This document shows, one piece after another, positions 17,194 through 25,769 of a stretch of 64,000 nt of DNA. Position 1 is the stretch's first letter. Each line of letters starts with the position of its first letter. The DNA comes from Hyphomicrobiales bacterium (GTDB taxonomy: Bacteria; Pseudomonadota; Alphaproteobacteria; Rhizobiales; Rhizobiaceae). The position numbers were made by a program, and so were the translations under genes. The stretch is from assembly GCA_900473175.1 (NCBI GenBank), contig UCKM01000001.1, positions 1-64,000 of the forward strand, read 5' to 3'. A model generated the notes under the pieces. The model was not told the origin of the DNA, did not search any database, and saw nothing but the letters and a program-made list of their open reading frames with translations.

Positions 17194-18963
17194 ATGACAG
17201 ATACTCGTCAAATCAATCCAAATGGCAAGGGCTATGGTGGCAAAAAAACACGGTCCACGACGGTTGCCGAGCCCAAAACCCTGATTTTTCGGGCGCGCCG
17301 GGTGTTCATGGCGGGCCTGCTCTATGCGGCCTTGCTGAGTGCCTGCATCAGCCTCCTGCAGCTCACCGTACCTCTTTACATGTTGCAGGTGCATGACAGG
17401 GTGCTGAACAGCCAGAGCAAGGATACTTTGGTTATGCTTACCATCCTTGCGGTGGGAGCTCTCGTGGTTTTTGGTGTGCTTGAGTTCATCCGGGCCATGT
17501 CCTTTCAGGCAATGGGCAGCGCGCTGGTCCGCCGCTTGAATCTCCCGGTCCTTTCGGCGGCGGTAGAGGCATCGATTGACCAGGGTCTGCCGAAGGCGAC
17601 GCAGTCGCTGCGGGACCTTACGGAGCTGCGCAGTTTCCTGACGTCATCGGCGGTCAGTGCACCGCTCGATGCCGCATGGTCGCCGATCTTTCTGACCGCG
17701 CTTTTCCTGATGCATCCGATCTACGGCATCATTGGCGTGATCGCGGTGATTGTGCTCGTCTGTTGCGGCGTGATCACCGACCTGTTGACGCGCAGCCTCG
17801 TGAAGGATGCAAATCAGGCAAATGTCGAAGCCATCTCCAAGATCGGCTCCACCTTGCGGCATGCCGAAGTCATCGAAGCGATGGGCATGTTGCCGGCCCT
17901 TGCACGGCGCTGGCGCACACTTCAGATGAATGCGGTCGATCTGCTCGATCTTGGCGGCAGCAGAAGCCGTGCCATGGCGACGATAGCCCGAAGTTTGCGT
18001 TTCATGGTTCAGATCGGCACGCTTTGCGCCGGGACCCTACTCGCCATGGACCGCGAGATTACCCCGGGCGCAATGATAGCCGCCAGTATTCTGATCGGAC
18101 GCCTGCTCATGCCATTCGACCATGTGGTCGACAATTGGCGGCTATGGGTGCAGGCAATCGGCAACTGGCAACGTATCCAATCCTTGCTTTCGCAAAATCT
18201 CGCCGTGCGCCAGTCCATGCCTACGCCACGTCCGCATGGCGATCTCGTCATCGACAAGCTGGTTTATGCTGCCCCCGGTGTCGAATTGCCGATCATCAAG
18301 GGTATCTCCTTTTCGCTTTCGCCTGGAGAAGTGCTTGGGATTGTCGGCCCGTCCGCTGCCGGCAAGTCGACGCTGGCGCGCCTCCTCATCGGCATCGTCA
18401 AGCCGACGGCCGGCGGGGTCTTTCTCGATGGCAACAATGTCTACCTTTGGGAACGGGGTTCGTTTGGCGAGATTGCCGGTTATCTGCCGCAATCGGTCGC
18501 CCTGCTCGAAGGTACGATCAAGGATAATATTGCCCGCATGAGCGACAGCGAGCCGCATCGCGTGCTTGAAGCCGCGCGCCTGGCTGATGTGCACGAAATG
18601 ATCGGGCGCCTGCCGCTTGGTTACGATACACCGGTTGGCGATGGGCGCCTGACACTCTCGGGCGGTCAACGCCAGCGGATAGGCCTTGCACGCTGCCTCT
18701 ACAACCGGCCACGCCTTATTGTACTCGACGAGCCGAATGCCAATCTCGATTCCGTTGGCGAACGGGCGCTGATGCGCGCGATCGAACAGGCCCGCGATGA
18801 CGGCGCGATCGTGGTGATGATTGCGCATCGTCCTACCATCATGCAGGTAGCCGATAAGCTTCTTGTTCTGGAAAATGGCCGGATTACCCAATTCGGCCCG
18901 CGTACGGATGTTGTCGCCTCGATTACGCCAGGCAATTCGAAGATGGGGGCCGCTGGAGCATGA
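17194..18963 (+). CDS. type I secretion ABC exporter, ExpD1/WgdA-like (PrtD family)
   Basis: A 589-aa fused exporter: an N-terminal membrane domain with about six helices (first FMAGLLYAALLSACISLLQLT near residues 38-58) and a C-terminal ATPase. Walker A is GPSAAGKST at residues 385-393, the signature LSGGQRQRIGLAR begins at 488, Walker B is LIVLDEPNANLD, and the H-loop is IVVMIAHRPTI. With the adaptor encoded next it would export the small RTX protein (20668) across both membranes, together with an outer-membrane TolC encoded elsewhere. The frame is open to 16990, but ATG 17194 gives the usual N-terminus. It overlaps the adaptor gene by four bases. Order and type match expD1 of the Sinorhizobium EPS II cluster. 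Confidence 0.9.
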   Translation: MTDTRQINPNGKGYGGKKTRSTTVAEPKTLIFRARRVFMAGLLYAALLSACISLLQLTVPLYMLQVHDRVLNSQSKDTLVMLTILAVGALVVFGVLEFIRAMSFQAMGSALVRRLNLPVLSAAVEASIDQGLPKATQSLRDLTELRSFLTSSAVSAPLDAAWSPIFLTALFLMHPIYGIIGVIAVIVLVCCGVITDLLTRSLVKDANQANVEAISKIGSTLRHAEVIEAMGMLPALARRWRTLQMNAVDLLDLGGSRSRAMATIARSLRFMVQIGTLCAGTLLAMDREITPGAMIAASILIGRLLMPFDHVVDNWRLWVQAIGNWQRIQSLLSQNLAVRQSMPTPRPHGDLVIDKLVYAAPGVELPIIKGISFSLSPGEVLGIVGPSAAGKSTLARLLIGIVKPTAGGVFLDGNNVYLWERGSFGEIAGYLPQSVALLEGTIKDNIARMSDSEPHRVLEAARLADVHEMIGRLPLGYDTPVGDGRLTLSGGQRQRIGLARCLYNRPRLIVLDEPNANLDSVGERALMRAIEQARDDGAIVVMIAHRPTIMQVADKLLVLENGRITQFGPRTDVVASITPGNSKMGAAGA

Positions 18964-20375
18964 CCGATAAAACGACTTTACCCGTACGCGCCGAAAGGTC
19001 CCTCACGCCCTCGACCTCGGTCGAGAGCGGCGTGCCTGCAAAGTACCAGCCCGCGCGGCCGGCCTGGTTTGCCGAATTGGAACATGATGCCGCCCACCCG
19101 CCTTTGCGCAAACTCATCATCGCCGGGTGCTCGACCATCCTTATTGCCTTCGGTGGTTTCTTTGGCTGGGCTTATTCGGCTGAACTCGGCAGCGCTGCAG
19201 TCGCAACTGGCAGTGTCATCGTCGATTCCAAACGAAAGACGGTCAGCCATCTTGAGGGCGGCATCCTTGATCGCGTCCTCGTGCAGGAGGGCGACGAAGT
19301 CAAGGTTGGCCAGCCGCTGATCCGGCTGGATGACACCCGGGCCCGTTCGGATCTGCAGTCGCTGCAGAGCCGGCGCGTCGGACTTATCGCCAAGCTTGCC
19401 CGCCTGCGCGCCGAACAGGCGGGAGAGAGCGAGATCACCTTCCCGCAGAACTTCGGCGAAGCGGGTGACATCTCTTCCGAAAGTGCCATCAGGGCAGAAC
19501 AGGTCTTCTTCCAGAAGCGGCGCGCCCAGAAGGAAAGCAAGATCGATATTCAGAAGAAGACAATCGAGCAATATACAGAGCAGGCCAAGGCCCTGGATGT
19601 CCAGACCAAAGCCACAGACCGGCAAATGGAACTGATCAACCAGCAGCGGGACGCCATCGCCAGCCTTGTGGCAAAGGGGTTTGCACAGCGTTCGAAGCTC
19701 GTGGAAATCGATACCCGGCTGAGCGAGCTTGCCGGTGACCGCGGGCAATATGCAGGCGACAAGGCAAAGGCGGAACAAGCAAAGGCCGGAGCTGAGTTCG
19801 CCCTGACGGGCATCGAAAGCGACTTGCAGGCGGAGATCGCCGGCGAAATCACCACAAGCCAGGTGGAACTTGCCGATGCCGAAGAGCGAATCGTTGCCGC
19901 AAAGGACGTGATGCGCCGGGTCGAGATCAAATCGCCGCAGGCTGGCATCGTTGCCAATATAAGGCTGCGCACTCCAGGGGGTGTCGTTGCGGCCGGCGAG
20001 CCCTTGCTGGACATCGTGCCCGAGAACGAACCGCTGGTCGTCGAGATGAAGATCGGTCCCCGCGACATCGACAGCGTGTCGGTGGGCGCAGCGGCGCAAG
20101 TGCGGTTAACGGCCTATAATCAACGCGCACAGTCGCCGCTCGACGGCAAGATAACCTATCTTGCCGCTGATCAGCTCATCGATGAAAAAACTGACTCCGC
20201 CTATTTTGTCGCGCGGGCCGAGATCACGCCAAAATCGCTTGCCGCCAATCCGCAAGTCAAACTTTATCCGGGCATGCCGGCTGAGGTGGTCATCGTCCAC
20301 AAATCACGGCGGGCGATCGAGTATATCACCTCCCCCATCGCCGACAGCTTTAATCGAGCATTCCGAGAGGATTGA
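18960..20375 (+). CDS. type I secretion membrane-fusion protein, ExpD2/WgdB-like (HlyD family)
   Basis: A 471-aa adaptor of the HlyD/PrtE type. One membrane helix lies near residues 58-80 (LIIAGCSTILIAFGGFFGWAY). A lipoyl-like half follows (GSVIVDSKRKTVSHLEGGILDRVLVQEGDEVKVGQPLIRLDD), then a long coiled coil around residues 130-310, the second lipoyl half (IKSPQAGIVANIRLRTPGGVV) and a C-terminal beta domain ending in GMPAEVVIVHKSRRAIEYITSPI. It links the inner-membrane exporter to TolC. Its start overlaps the exporter stop (ATGA), and a weak hairpin follows its stop, so the RTX gene downstream has its own promoter region. Confidence 0.9.
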   Translation: MTDKTTLPVRAERSLTPSTSVESGVPAKYQPARPAWFAELEHDAAHPPLRKLIIAGCSTILIAFGGFFGWAYSAELGSAAVATGSVIVDSKRKTVSHLEGGILDRVLVQEGDEVKVGQPLIRLDDTRARSDLQSLQSRRVGLIAKLARLRAEQAGESEITFPQNFGEAGDISSESAIRAEQVFFQKRRAQKESKIDIQKKTIEQYTEQAKALDVQTKATDRQMELINQQRDAIASLVAKGFAQRSKLVEIDTRLSELAGDRGQYAGDKAKAEQAKAGAEFALTGIESDLQAEIAGEITTSQVELADAEERIVAAKDVMRRVEIKSPQAGIVANIRLRTPGGVVAAGEPLLDIVPENEPLVVEMKIGPRDIDSVSVGAAAQVRLTAYNQRAQSPLDGKITYLAADQLIDEKTDSAYFVARAEITPKSLAANPQVKLYPGMPAEVVIVHKSRRAIEYITSPIADSFNRAFRED

Positions 20376-20396
20376 GGGGCCGTTTCGGCCCTCATT
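20376..20396 (+). terminator. weak hairpin after the exporter operon
   Basis: GGGCCG-ttt-CGGCCC follows the adaptor stop codon directly. The stem is GC-rich but no proper T-run follows, so it may only attenuate read-through into the RTX gene. Confidence 0.4.
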
Positions 20397-20411
20397 CCTA
20401 ACGTGGGAGGA

Positions 20412-20432
20412 ATATTTCAAATTTAGAAGTAA
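20412..20432. promoter_or_regulatory. second 21-bp palindrome, probable ExpG-like operator before the RTX gene
   Basis: It agrees with the 17018-17038 palindrome at 18 of 21 positions (core TTCAAATTTaGAAGTAA), with mismatches at positions 1, 4 and 14. It lies about 235 bases before the RTX start and just after the adaptor gene. Two copies at the two promoters of one cluster point to shared control by the MarR-type regulator. Confidence 0.75.
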
Positions 20433-20494
20433 AGTAGTTTCATTTAACATCCATATCTGAATTAGTATTATGGCAAAGATAAAGTACTTTCACG

Positions 20495-20530
20495 AATTAT
20501 TACATGTCATAATACATCCGTGTAATAATT
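20495..20530. promoter_or_regulatory. 10-bp inverted repeat in the RTX gene leader region
   Basis: AATTATTACA (20495-20504) and TGTAATAATT (20521-20530) pair perfectly across a 16-base spacer. The stretch is very AT-rich and could be a regulator site or a structured leader. A further 11-bp palindrome, GTGCA-G-TGCAC, lies near 20584-20594. The whole 20376-20667 gap holds no gene and appears to be a complex promoter. Confidence 0.45.
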
Positions 20531-20667
20531 TGTTACTATGGAATGCCACATTTATATTCCAAGACTAGGTTGCATTTCGATTTGGTGCAGTGCACAATCG
20601 TTAGAGCATAAAGGCCGGAGCAGTTTCGGCGCTTTGTAAACTCAAAGCAGGACAGAAGGAGAAGCAG

Positions 20668-21327
20668 ATGGCCACTTTAGAAGGCGGCGCCTACGACGAC
20701 GTTTTGTTTGGCTCACGTTTTGACGATTTCATCCGCGCCCATGGCGGTGATGACATTGTTTTTGGCGGAAACGGTCAGGACACGATTTTCGGCGATGATG
20801 GAGACGATCTCCTGTTCGGCGGCAAGGGCGACGATGCCCTTTTCGGCGGCAATGGGACCGACATCCTGTTCGGTGAGCATGGTAATGATGTCCTGAGCGG
20901 CGGTGCCGGCGATGACGTTCTTTTCGGCGACAAGGGTGATGATGTCCTCCAGGGTGGAGCAGGCAATGACACACTTTTCGGTGGTGCCGGAAGCGATGTG
21001 ATCCTCGGTGGTGCTGGCAATGACTTCATTTCCGGCGGTGCTGGCGATGACGTCCTTATCGGTGGTGCCGGCAATGATGTGTTCCAGTTCACTGGCGGCG
21101 GCGGCAACGACGTCGTGCTTGATTTTACCCCTGGTGAAGACATCCTCCAGATCTCCAGCGGTATCAACGGCCAGGACATTCACTCGGCCGACGACTTGGC
21201 TTCGCGCGTTACCCAGGTTGGCAACAATGTTGTCGTGGACCTTGGACACGGCGATTCCGTCACCCTCGTGAACACGAGCTCGGACGACGTTCAGGCTCAT
21301 CCGGATCATTACTTCACCGTTCATTGA
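20668..21327 (+). CDS. small secreted RTX calcium-binding protein, ExpE1/WgeA-like
   Basis: A 219-aa acidic protein with no N-terminal signal peptide. From about residue 5 to 145 it is built of RTX nonapeptides of the form GGxGxDxhx (for example GGAGNDTLFGGAGSDVILGG), which fold into a calcium-bound beta-roll. The C-terminal 75 residues (VLDFTPGEDILQISSGI onward, ending DHYFTVH) should hold the uncleaved type I secretion signal. It lies after the exporter-adaptor pair, as expE1 does in Sinorhizobium, where the protein is secreted and needed for EPS II formation. The start has GAAGGAGAAGCAG before it, a strong ribosome-binding site, and a strong terminator follows, so it is probably made in larger amounts than the downstream enzymes. 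Confidence 0.9.
   Translation: MATLEGGAYDDVLFGSRFDDFIRAHGGDDIVFGGNGQDTIFGDDGDDLLFGGKGDDALFGGNGTDILFGEHGNDVLSGGAGDDVLFGDKGDDVLQGGAGNDTLFGGAGSDVILGGAGNDFISGGAGDDVLIGGAGNDVFQFTGGGGNDVVLDFTPGEDILQISSGINGQDIHSADDLASRVTQVGNNVVVDLGHGDSVTLVNTSSDDVQAHPDHYFTVH
20680..21100 (+). repeat. tandem 27-bp coding repeat (RTX nonapeptides)
   Basis: The DNA of the RTX gene consists of roughly fifteen imperfect 27-base units with the theme GGCGGnnnnGGCnATGAnnnn. They arise from the protein repeat. They also explain a long spurious open frame on the opposite strand. Confidence 0.85.
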
Positions 21328-21343
21328 TCCTGAAAATAAATCG

Positions 21344-21377
21344 CGTGCTCCGCTCCATGCGGGGCACGTTTCTCTTT
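21344..21377 (+). terminator. intrinsic terminator after the RTX gene
   Basis: Stem CGTGCTCCGC / GCGGGGCACG (ten pairs, one of them G-U) with a five-base loop, followed by TTTCTCTTT. It should lower transcription of the following glycosyltransferase genes relative to the RTX gene. Confidence 0.8.
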
Positions 21378-21402
21378 CCGAGATGAATGAAAGGGCCGTG
21401 TA

Positions 21403-23664
21403 TTGAACCTCGACCATTCAACGGACATTCAAGGCGATACTGAGAGTATTTATGTCTCCCGGCTCTGCGCGGACATTGCTGTCCTGATCTGGGACCTGCC
21501 CGGCGCGATGCGGGCTTCAACGAAATGCGTTCTTGAAACGAAGGAACAGCCTGTTCCCCTGGTCAGCCTTAACATCCCGCTTGAAACCGGGGGGCATCGG
21601 ATCCTTTGGGCGATGCGGACCAAGGACGAGGCGATCGGTCTAACGCTATCAGCCGGCGCACTGGGACCGACCGAACAGACGCTGCTCTATCCTGCAGCCG
21701 AGCTACCCCATCTCGACGTGGATCGTGCCGTCAACAATTTATCAGCGGCAGGGCATATAAAGCTCCTGACCAATCTTCTCAGCACCTGGCGCAGCATGTT
21801 CCGCTTGTCGCAAAATCAGGTGTTCGCCAGTGTGGTGCGGGAGGTGGCCCTGGCCCTGACGCCGGAACCGCGCAAGATCCGCGTTTGTGCCCAGCCGCTC
21901 GAAGGCCAACACCTTCTCGAGACGGCGATCGATCCGGAACTTGGCGATGTAACGGCCATCTATGCGATCGGATCAAATTCGGTTTCGGCGCTTCCCTCGA
22001 AATACGTCATTGGCACCCGGGTAAGAAAAGGCTGGCAATCCTGCCATGTCCTTGTCGAATCGCCCGCGCCACTGCCTCAATCCTTCCATGTCATTCTCAC
22101 CGGCAAGAACGGTGTTGCCATTCGGGAGCTGTCCGAGCGCGATGCCTCACCCGCTGAATTCCAGAAATGGTGGGCAAAGCATCAGGGAGAGCCAGAACTG
22201 CGTGAATTTCTCGTCAGGCAGCTTGCGCAGGTGCCGGGCACCGGCATTGCCACCGCCATCGACATGCAGATGCGCGTGCCGCTTGCTGCGCGCCAGATCG
22301 CAAAGTCGATGACCCATCCTGCGGCGGAGATTGATCTCGCATTGGCGCTGAGTGGCGGGCTGCTCGTCGGCGGCTGGACCCACGATCCATCCTCGATGCT
22401 GGCCGGGATCGAATACCTGACCGAAGAAGGCCGTATCATCCCCCTCAAGCCGAATTTCTACAAGTTCCCCGGCAAGACCGAGGAACGCGAGGACGGATTT
22501 GCTGCAGATGTTACAGGTTTCGTGGCCTGGTTGCCGCAGACGACGGCACTCGGGCCGGTGCTGCAGCCGCGGTTCCAGATGCGCCTGACCTCCGGCGCGA
22601 CGGCCGCACTCATTCCCCCGTTGCAGCCATTCGAACCTGCCGGACAGCGCAACCGCATTCTGAGGGCCGTGCCGCCGCAACACGCGAAAAGCCAGGTATT
22701 CGAGAACATCCTTGCGCCGGCATTGACCGAAGTCGAACGCAAGCTCGGTAAAACGGTGCGGATTTCCGAGACCAAGGATTTTGGCACAATGCCGGATGCG
22801 CCTTTGGTATCAATCGTCGTGCCGCTCTATCGCAATCTGGATTTTCTGCGCTTCCAATTATCGGCCATGGCGACCGATCCGTGGTTGGTTGCGAATGCGG
22901 AACTGATCTACGTGCTCGATTCTCCGGAAATCCAGGAAGATACGGATCACCTCTTGGGCGGGCTGCATCTTCTGCATGGCCTCCCCATGCGCCTTGCGAC
23001 AATGAACAGGAATGGCGGCTACGCGCGCGCCTGCAATGCCGGTGCAAGTCTCGCCAACGGTACAGTCCTCGTGATGCTGAATTCCGACGTGGTTCCCACG
23101 CAGTCAGGTTGGCTGGAGCCGCTGGTACAGCCGCTGCTGGATGAGAAAAAGCTTGGCGCCATCGGGCCAAAGCTCCTGTTCGAGGACGGCTCGCTCCAAC
23201 ACGCCGGGCTCTATTTCGCCCGCGACCGGCGCGATGTCTGGCTGAACCATCATTTCTATAAGGGCATGCCCGGCGATTATGCTCCGGCGCAGGTGGCGCG
23301 CAATGTCCCAGCTGTTACCGGGGCCTGCCTCGTGACCCGCAAGGACATCTACGATCTTGTTGGCGGGTTCACCGAAGACTACGTCATCGGCGACTACGAA
23401 GACAGCGATCTGTGCATGAAGATCCGGCAGATCGGCTTCCATATCGCCTATCAGCCCGGTGTCTCCCTCTATCATTTCGAGCGGCGCTCGATCCGCCGCA
23501 GCCCGGACTACATGCGCGGATTGGCCAGCCAGTACAATTCATGGCTGCACACGAAACGCTGGAACAATGACATTACCGAATTGATGACGACCTACGTCGA
23601 CGAAGAGGCCGACAGCACTGTCACTGACTTCGTTGCCGAAAAGTCGAAAAGGAGCGCAGCTTGA
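21403..23664 (+). CDS. large GT2-family glycosyltransferase, ExpE2/WgeB-like
   Basis: A 753-aa protein, here read from TTG at 21403 with GAAAGG before it. The first 450 residues are not a known catalytic fold. They include a beta-rich module (LALSGGLLVGGWTHDPSSML to DVTGFVAWLP, about residues 305-380) that recurs in the ExpE5- and ExpE6-like proteins. The C-terminal part is a GT-A glycosyltransferase: LVSIVVPLYRNLDFLRFQL, then the metal site region VLVMLNSDVVPTQSGWLEPL, AIGPKLLFEDGSLQHAGL, and the acceptor-side GDYEDSDLCMKIRQIGF. It likely adds a glucose or galactose in galactoglucan assembly. The stop overlaps the methyltransferase start. Confidence 0.87.
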   Translation: MNLDHSTDIQGDTESIYVSRLCADIAVLIWDLPGAMRASTKCVLETKEQPVPLVSLNIPLETGGHRILWAMRTKDEAIGLTLSAGALGPTEQTLLYPAAELPHLDVDRAVNNLSAAGHIKLLTNLLSTWRSMFRLSQNQVFASVVREVALALTPEPRKIRVCAQPLEGQHLLETAIDPELGDVTAIYAIGSNSVSALPSKYVIGTRVRKGWQSCHVLVESPAPLPQSFHVILTGKNGVAIRELSERDASPAEFQKWWAKHQGEPELREFLVRQLAQVPGTGIATAIDMQMRVPLAARQIAKSMTHPAAEIDLALALSGGLLVGGWTHDPSSMLAGIEYLTEEGRIIPLKPNFYKFPGKTEEREDGFAADVTGFVAWLPQTTALGPVLQPRFQMRLTSGATAALIPPLQPFEPAGQRNRILRAVPPQHAKSQVFENILAPALTEVERKLGKTVRISETKDFGTMPDAPLVSIVVPLYRNLDFLRFQLSAMATDPWLVANAELIYVLDSPEIQEDTDHLLGGLHLLHGLPMRLATMNRNGGYARACNAGASLANGTVLVMLNSDVVPTQSGWLEPLVQPLLDEKKLGAIGPKLLFEDGSLQHAGLYFARDRRDVWLNHHFYKGMPGDYAPAQVARNVPAVTGACLVTRKDIYDLVGGFTEDYVIGDYEDSDLCMKIRQIGFHIAYQPGVSLYHFERRSIRRSPDYMRGLASQYNSWLHTKRWNNDITELMTTYVDEEADSTVTDFVAEKSKRSAA

Positions 23665-24506
23665 CCGAAGTAATTGCACTGAAACAGGCTCGAGCAGAAC
23701 GCCAGCTATCCTACAATGAAGACCATGTGCGCTGGTTGATGGATGCGGTCCTGCACAATCAATTCCTGCCCCGGCCTGATCCTGATAGCATTTTTGTGGG
23801 CGATGGTGACTTTCAGGCGGTCGGTTCTGAATTCCTTGGTCACTTTATCCGTATGGGCGGCCTTCGACCCGATAGCCGCGTTCTCGACATCGGTTGCGGC
23901 ATTGGCCGGATGGCGGTTCCGCTCACCCAATATATCGACGGCAAGACCGGAAGCTATTGCGGCATCGATCCGGTTGCTGGAGGCATCAATTGGTGCCAGC
24001 GCATGGTCAGCCCCGCCTACCCGAACTTCGAATTTCGGCAAATCGACATTGCCCATTCGCTCTACAATCCCAAAGGCGAGATAAATGGTCTCGAACTCGA
24101 GCTGCCCTATGACAGCAGGCAGTTCGACTTCATCATCATGACGTCGGTGGTCACACATTTGCCTGACGAGGAAGTGACGGCGTATCTGCGCGAAGTCGAG
24201 CGCCTTCTTGCGCCGGGCGGACGCTTGTTCATGACGGCGTTTGTCGTCGACAAGTCGGCCCAGGACAATGCCTCCAACAAGCGCGACGCCCGGCTTGGCT
24301 TTCAAAGATATGATGAAGGTCCCTGCTGGTTCGTGCCGGAGATGCCGCCGCTTGCTGCAGTGGGTTTCGATGACGGTTTCCTTGACAACGCGTTGACCCG
24401 CGCTGGCCTTTCGATCGTCACCAAGTCCCTTGGTCATTGGCGCGGCCTGCCGGCCGATCACTATCAGGATGCTTTCGTTGCCGAATACCGGGAGGACAGC
24501 CGATGA
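23661..24506 (+). CDS. SAM-dependent methyltransferase, ExpE3/WgeC-like
   Basis: A 281-aa protein starting with TTG inside the preceding stop (TTGA). The SAM-binding motif RVLDIGCGIGRMAVPLTQYI lies around residues 73-92. Later parts are YCGIDPVAGGINWCQ, FDFIIMTSVVTHLPDEEVTAYL and ERLLAPGGRLFMTAFV, typical of the class I fold. Its place between glycosyltransferases suggests it methylates a sugar or modifies a carrier-linked glycan. The real substrate is unknown. It overlaps the next gene by four bases. Confidence 0.85.
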   Translation: MTEVIALKQARAERQLSYNEDHVRWLMDAVLHNQFLPRPDPDSIFVGDGDFQAVGSEFLGHFIRMGGLRPDSRVLDIGCGIGRMAVPLTQYIDGKTGSYCGIDPVAGGINWCQRMVSPAYPNFEFRQIDIAHSLYNPKGEINGLELELPYDSRQFDFIIMTSVVTHLPDEEVTAYLREVERLLAPGGRLFMTAFVVDKSAQDNASNKRDARLGFQRYDEGPCWFVPEMPPLAAVGFDDGFLDNALTRAGLSIVTKSLGHWRGLPADHYQDAFVAEYREDSR

Positions 24507-25759
24507 CGCGTGTCCTGGTAGCAGCGCACAACCACCCTGCCCTCCACCCCGGCGGGACGGAAATCTTTGCCCATGATCTGTTTCGGGCCTACCAGCGCGC
24601 CGGTTGCGACGCTCTCTTTCTTGGCGCGACCAACCAGATCCACCGTCAGGAGCGGCCGGGTACGAGTTTCCAGAGCATCGGTTCGAGCGGTGATGAAATC
24701 CTGCTTTGGTCGGGTCACTTCGACCGGTTCTTCATGAGCCAGATCGACCTTTACGGCGTTGTGCCTGACATCGTCGAACTCCTGCAGGATTTCCGACCGG
24801 ACATCGTCCATCTCCATCATCTGCTGCTTCTCGGTGCCGAGTTTCCGCATATCGTCCGTCGCACCCTGCCAGACTGCCGCATCATCATGACGCTGCATGA
24901 CTATTATCCTATCTGCCATCATGACGGCCTGATGGTGCGCACGAGGGACAAGGAGCTCTGCCATGGGGCGAGTCCCGACCGCTGCCATAGCTGCTTCAAG
25001 GACATTTCGCTCGACAAGTTCGTCTTGCGCGAACGTCATCTCAAATCACTGCTGAGCGTGGTCGATGGTTATGTCGCGCCGAGCGCCTTTCTGAAGCAGC
25101 GCTATGTCGAATGGGGACTGCCTGAGGATTCGATCAGCCTCATCCCCAACGGTCAGCCGCAGCGAGTTTCGGCCGCGCCGGTGACACGGAGCGAACGCCG
25201 GAGACCCGTGTTCGGCTATTTCGGCAATCTGAACCCATGGAAGGGCGGCACAGTGCTGCTCGAGGCCGCCAAGCAATTGATCTCCGAGGGGCTCGACTTC
25301 GAGGTGCGCGTCCACGGAGCTGCTCCCTTCCAAAGCGAAACCTTTGTTGAGGCCATCGACAAGCTGTTTGCTGAAACAGCGCCGGTCGTTCAGCGCCGTG
25401 GCGCTTATCGCCGCGAGGACATCGCAGATCTCATCGGAACCGTCGATTGCATGGTCATGCCCTCCATCTGGTGGGAGAACGCGCCGCTGGTCATACAGGA
25501 AGCCCAGAGCCAAAATTGCCCAGTTATCACCAGTAATATTGGCGGAATGGCCGAGATGATCGAAGATGGCATCAACGGCCTGACCGTATCGCCAAACGAT
25601 CCTGTAGCCCTCGCTGCCGCCATGCGCCGGATCGCTGAAGATCCCGATCTTCGCGAGATTCTCAGCCATGGCGCGCGTCATCCAGAAACCATAGACACGA
25701 CGGCAAGCCGCTATCTCGCTCTGATAGAGACCCTGCGTCCCGCCCGTGTCGCAGCCTAA
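24503..25759 (+). CDS. GT4-family glycosyltransferase, ExpE4/WgeD-like
   Basis: A 418-aa GT-B enzyme beginning MTRVLVAAHNHPALHPGGTEIFAHDLF, the usual glycine-rich N-terminal motif. A Cys-rich stretch, CHGASPDRCHSCFKDISL (about residues 156-173), is shared with the later ExpE7-like protein. The donor domain has VFGYFGNLNPWKGGTVLLEAAKQL, DCMVMPSIWWENAPLVIQEAQ and GGMAEMIEDGINGLTV. Start chosen at the ATG overlapping the previous stop. The frame is open 66 bases further upstream. It is paralogous to the gene at 28791, as the order of all motifs agrees. Confidence 0.88.
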   Translation: MTRVLVAAHNHPALHPGGTEIFAHDLFRAYQRAGCDALFLGATNQIHRQERPGTSFQSIGSSGDEILLWSGHFDRFFMSQIDLYGVVPDIVELLQDFRPDIVHLHHLLLLGAEFPHIVRRTLPDCRIIMTLHDYYPICHHDGLMVRTRDKELCHGASPDRCHSCFKDISLDKFVLRERHLKSLLSVVDGYVAPSAFLKQRYVEWGLPEDSISLIPNGQPQRVSAAPVTRSERRRPVFGYFGNLNPWKGGTVLLEAAKQLISEGLDFEVRVHGAAPFQSETFVEAIDKLFAETAPVVQRRGAYRREDIADLIGTVDCMVMPSIWWENAPLVIQEAQSQNCPVITSNIGGMAEMIEDGINGLTVSPNDPVALAAAMRRIAEDPDLREILSHGARHPETIDTTASRYLALIETLRPARVAA

Positions 25760-25769
25760 AGGAACACCA

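Noticed and set aside
20680-21100. Regular short repeats that could suggest a CRISPR array
   Set aside because: The units are directly adjacent 27-bp coding repeats with no spacers and translate to RTX nonapeptides.
20713-21417. Long minus-strand open frame (234 codons) opposite the RTX gene
   Set aside because: It follows from the 27-bp codon-periodic repeats of the RTX gene and has no start signal or domain.
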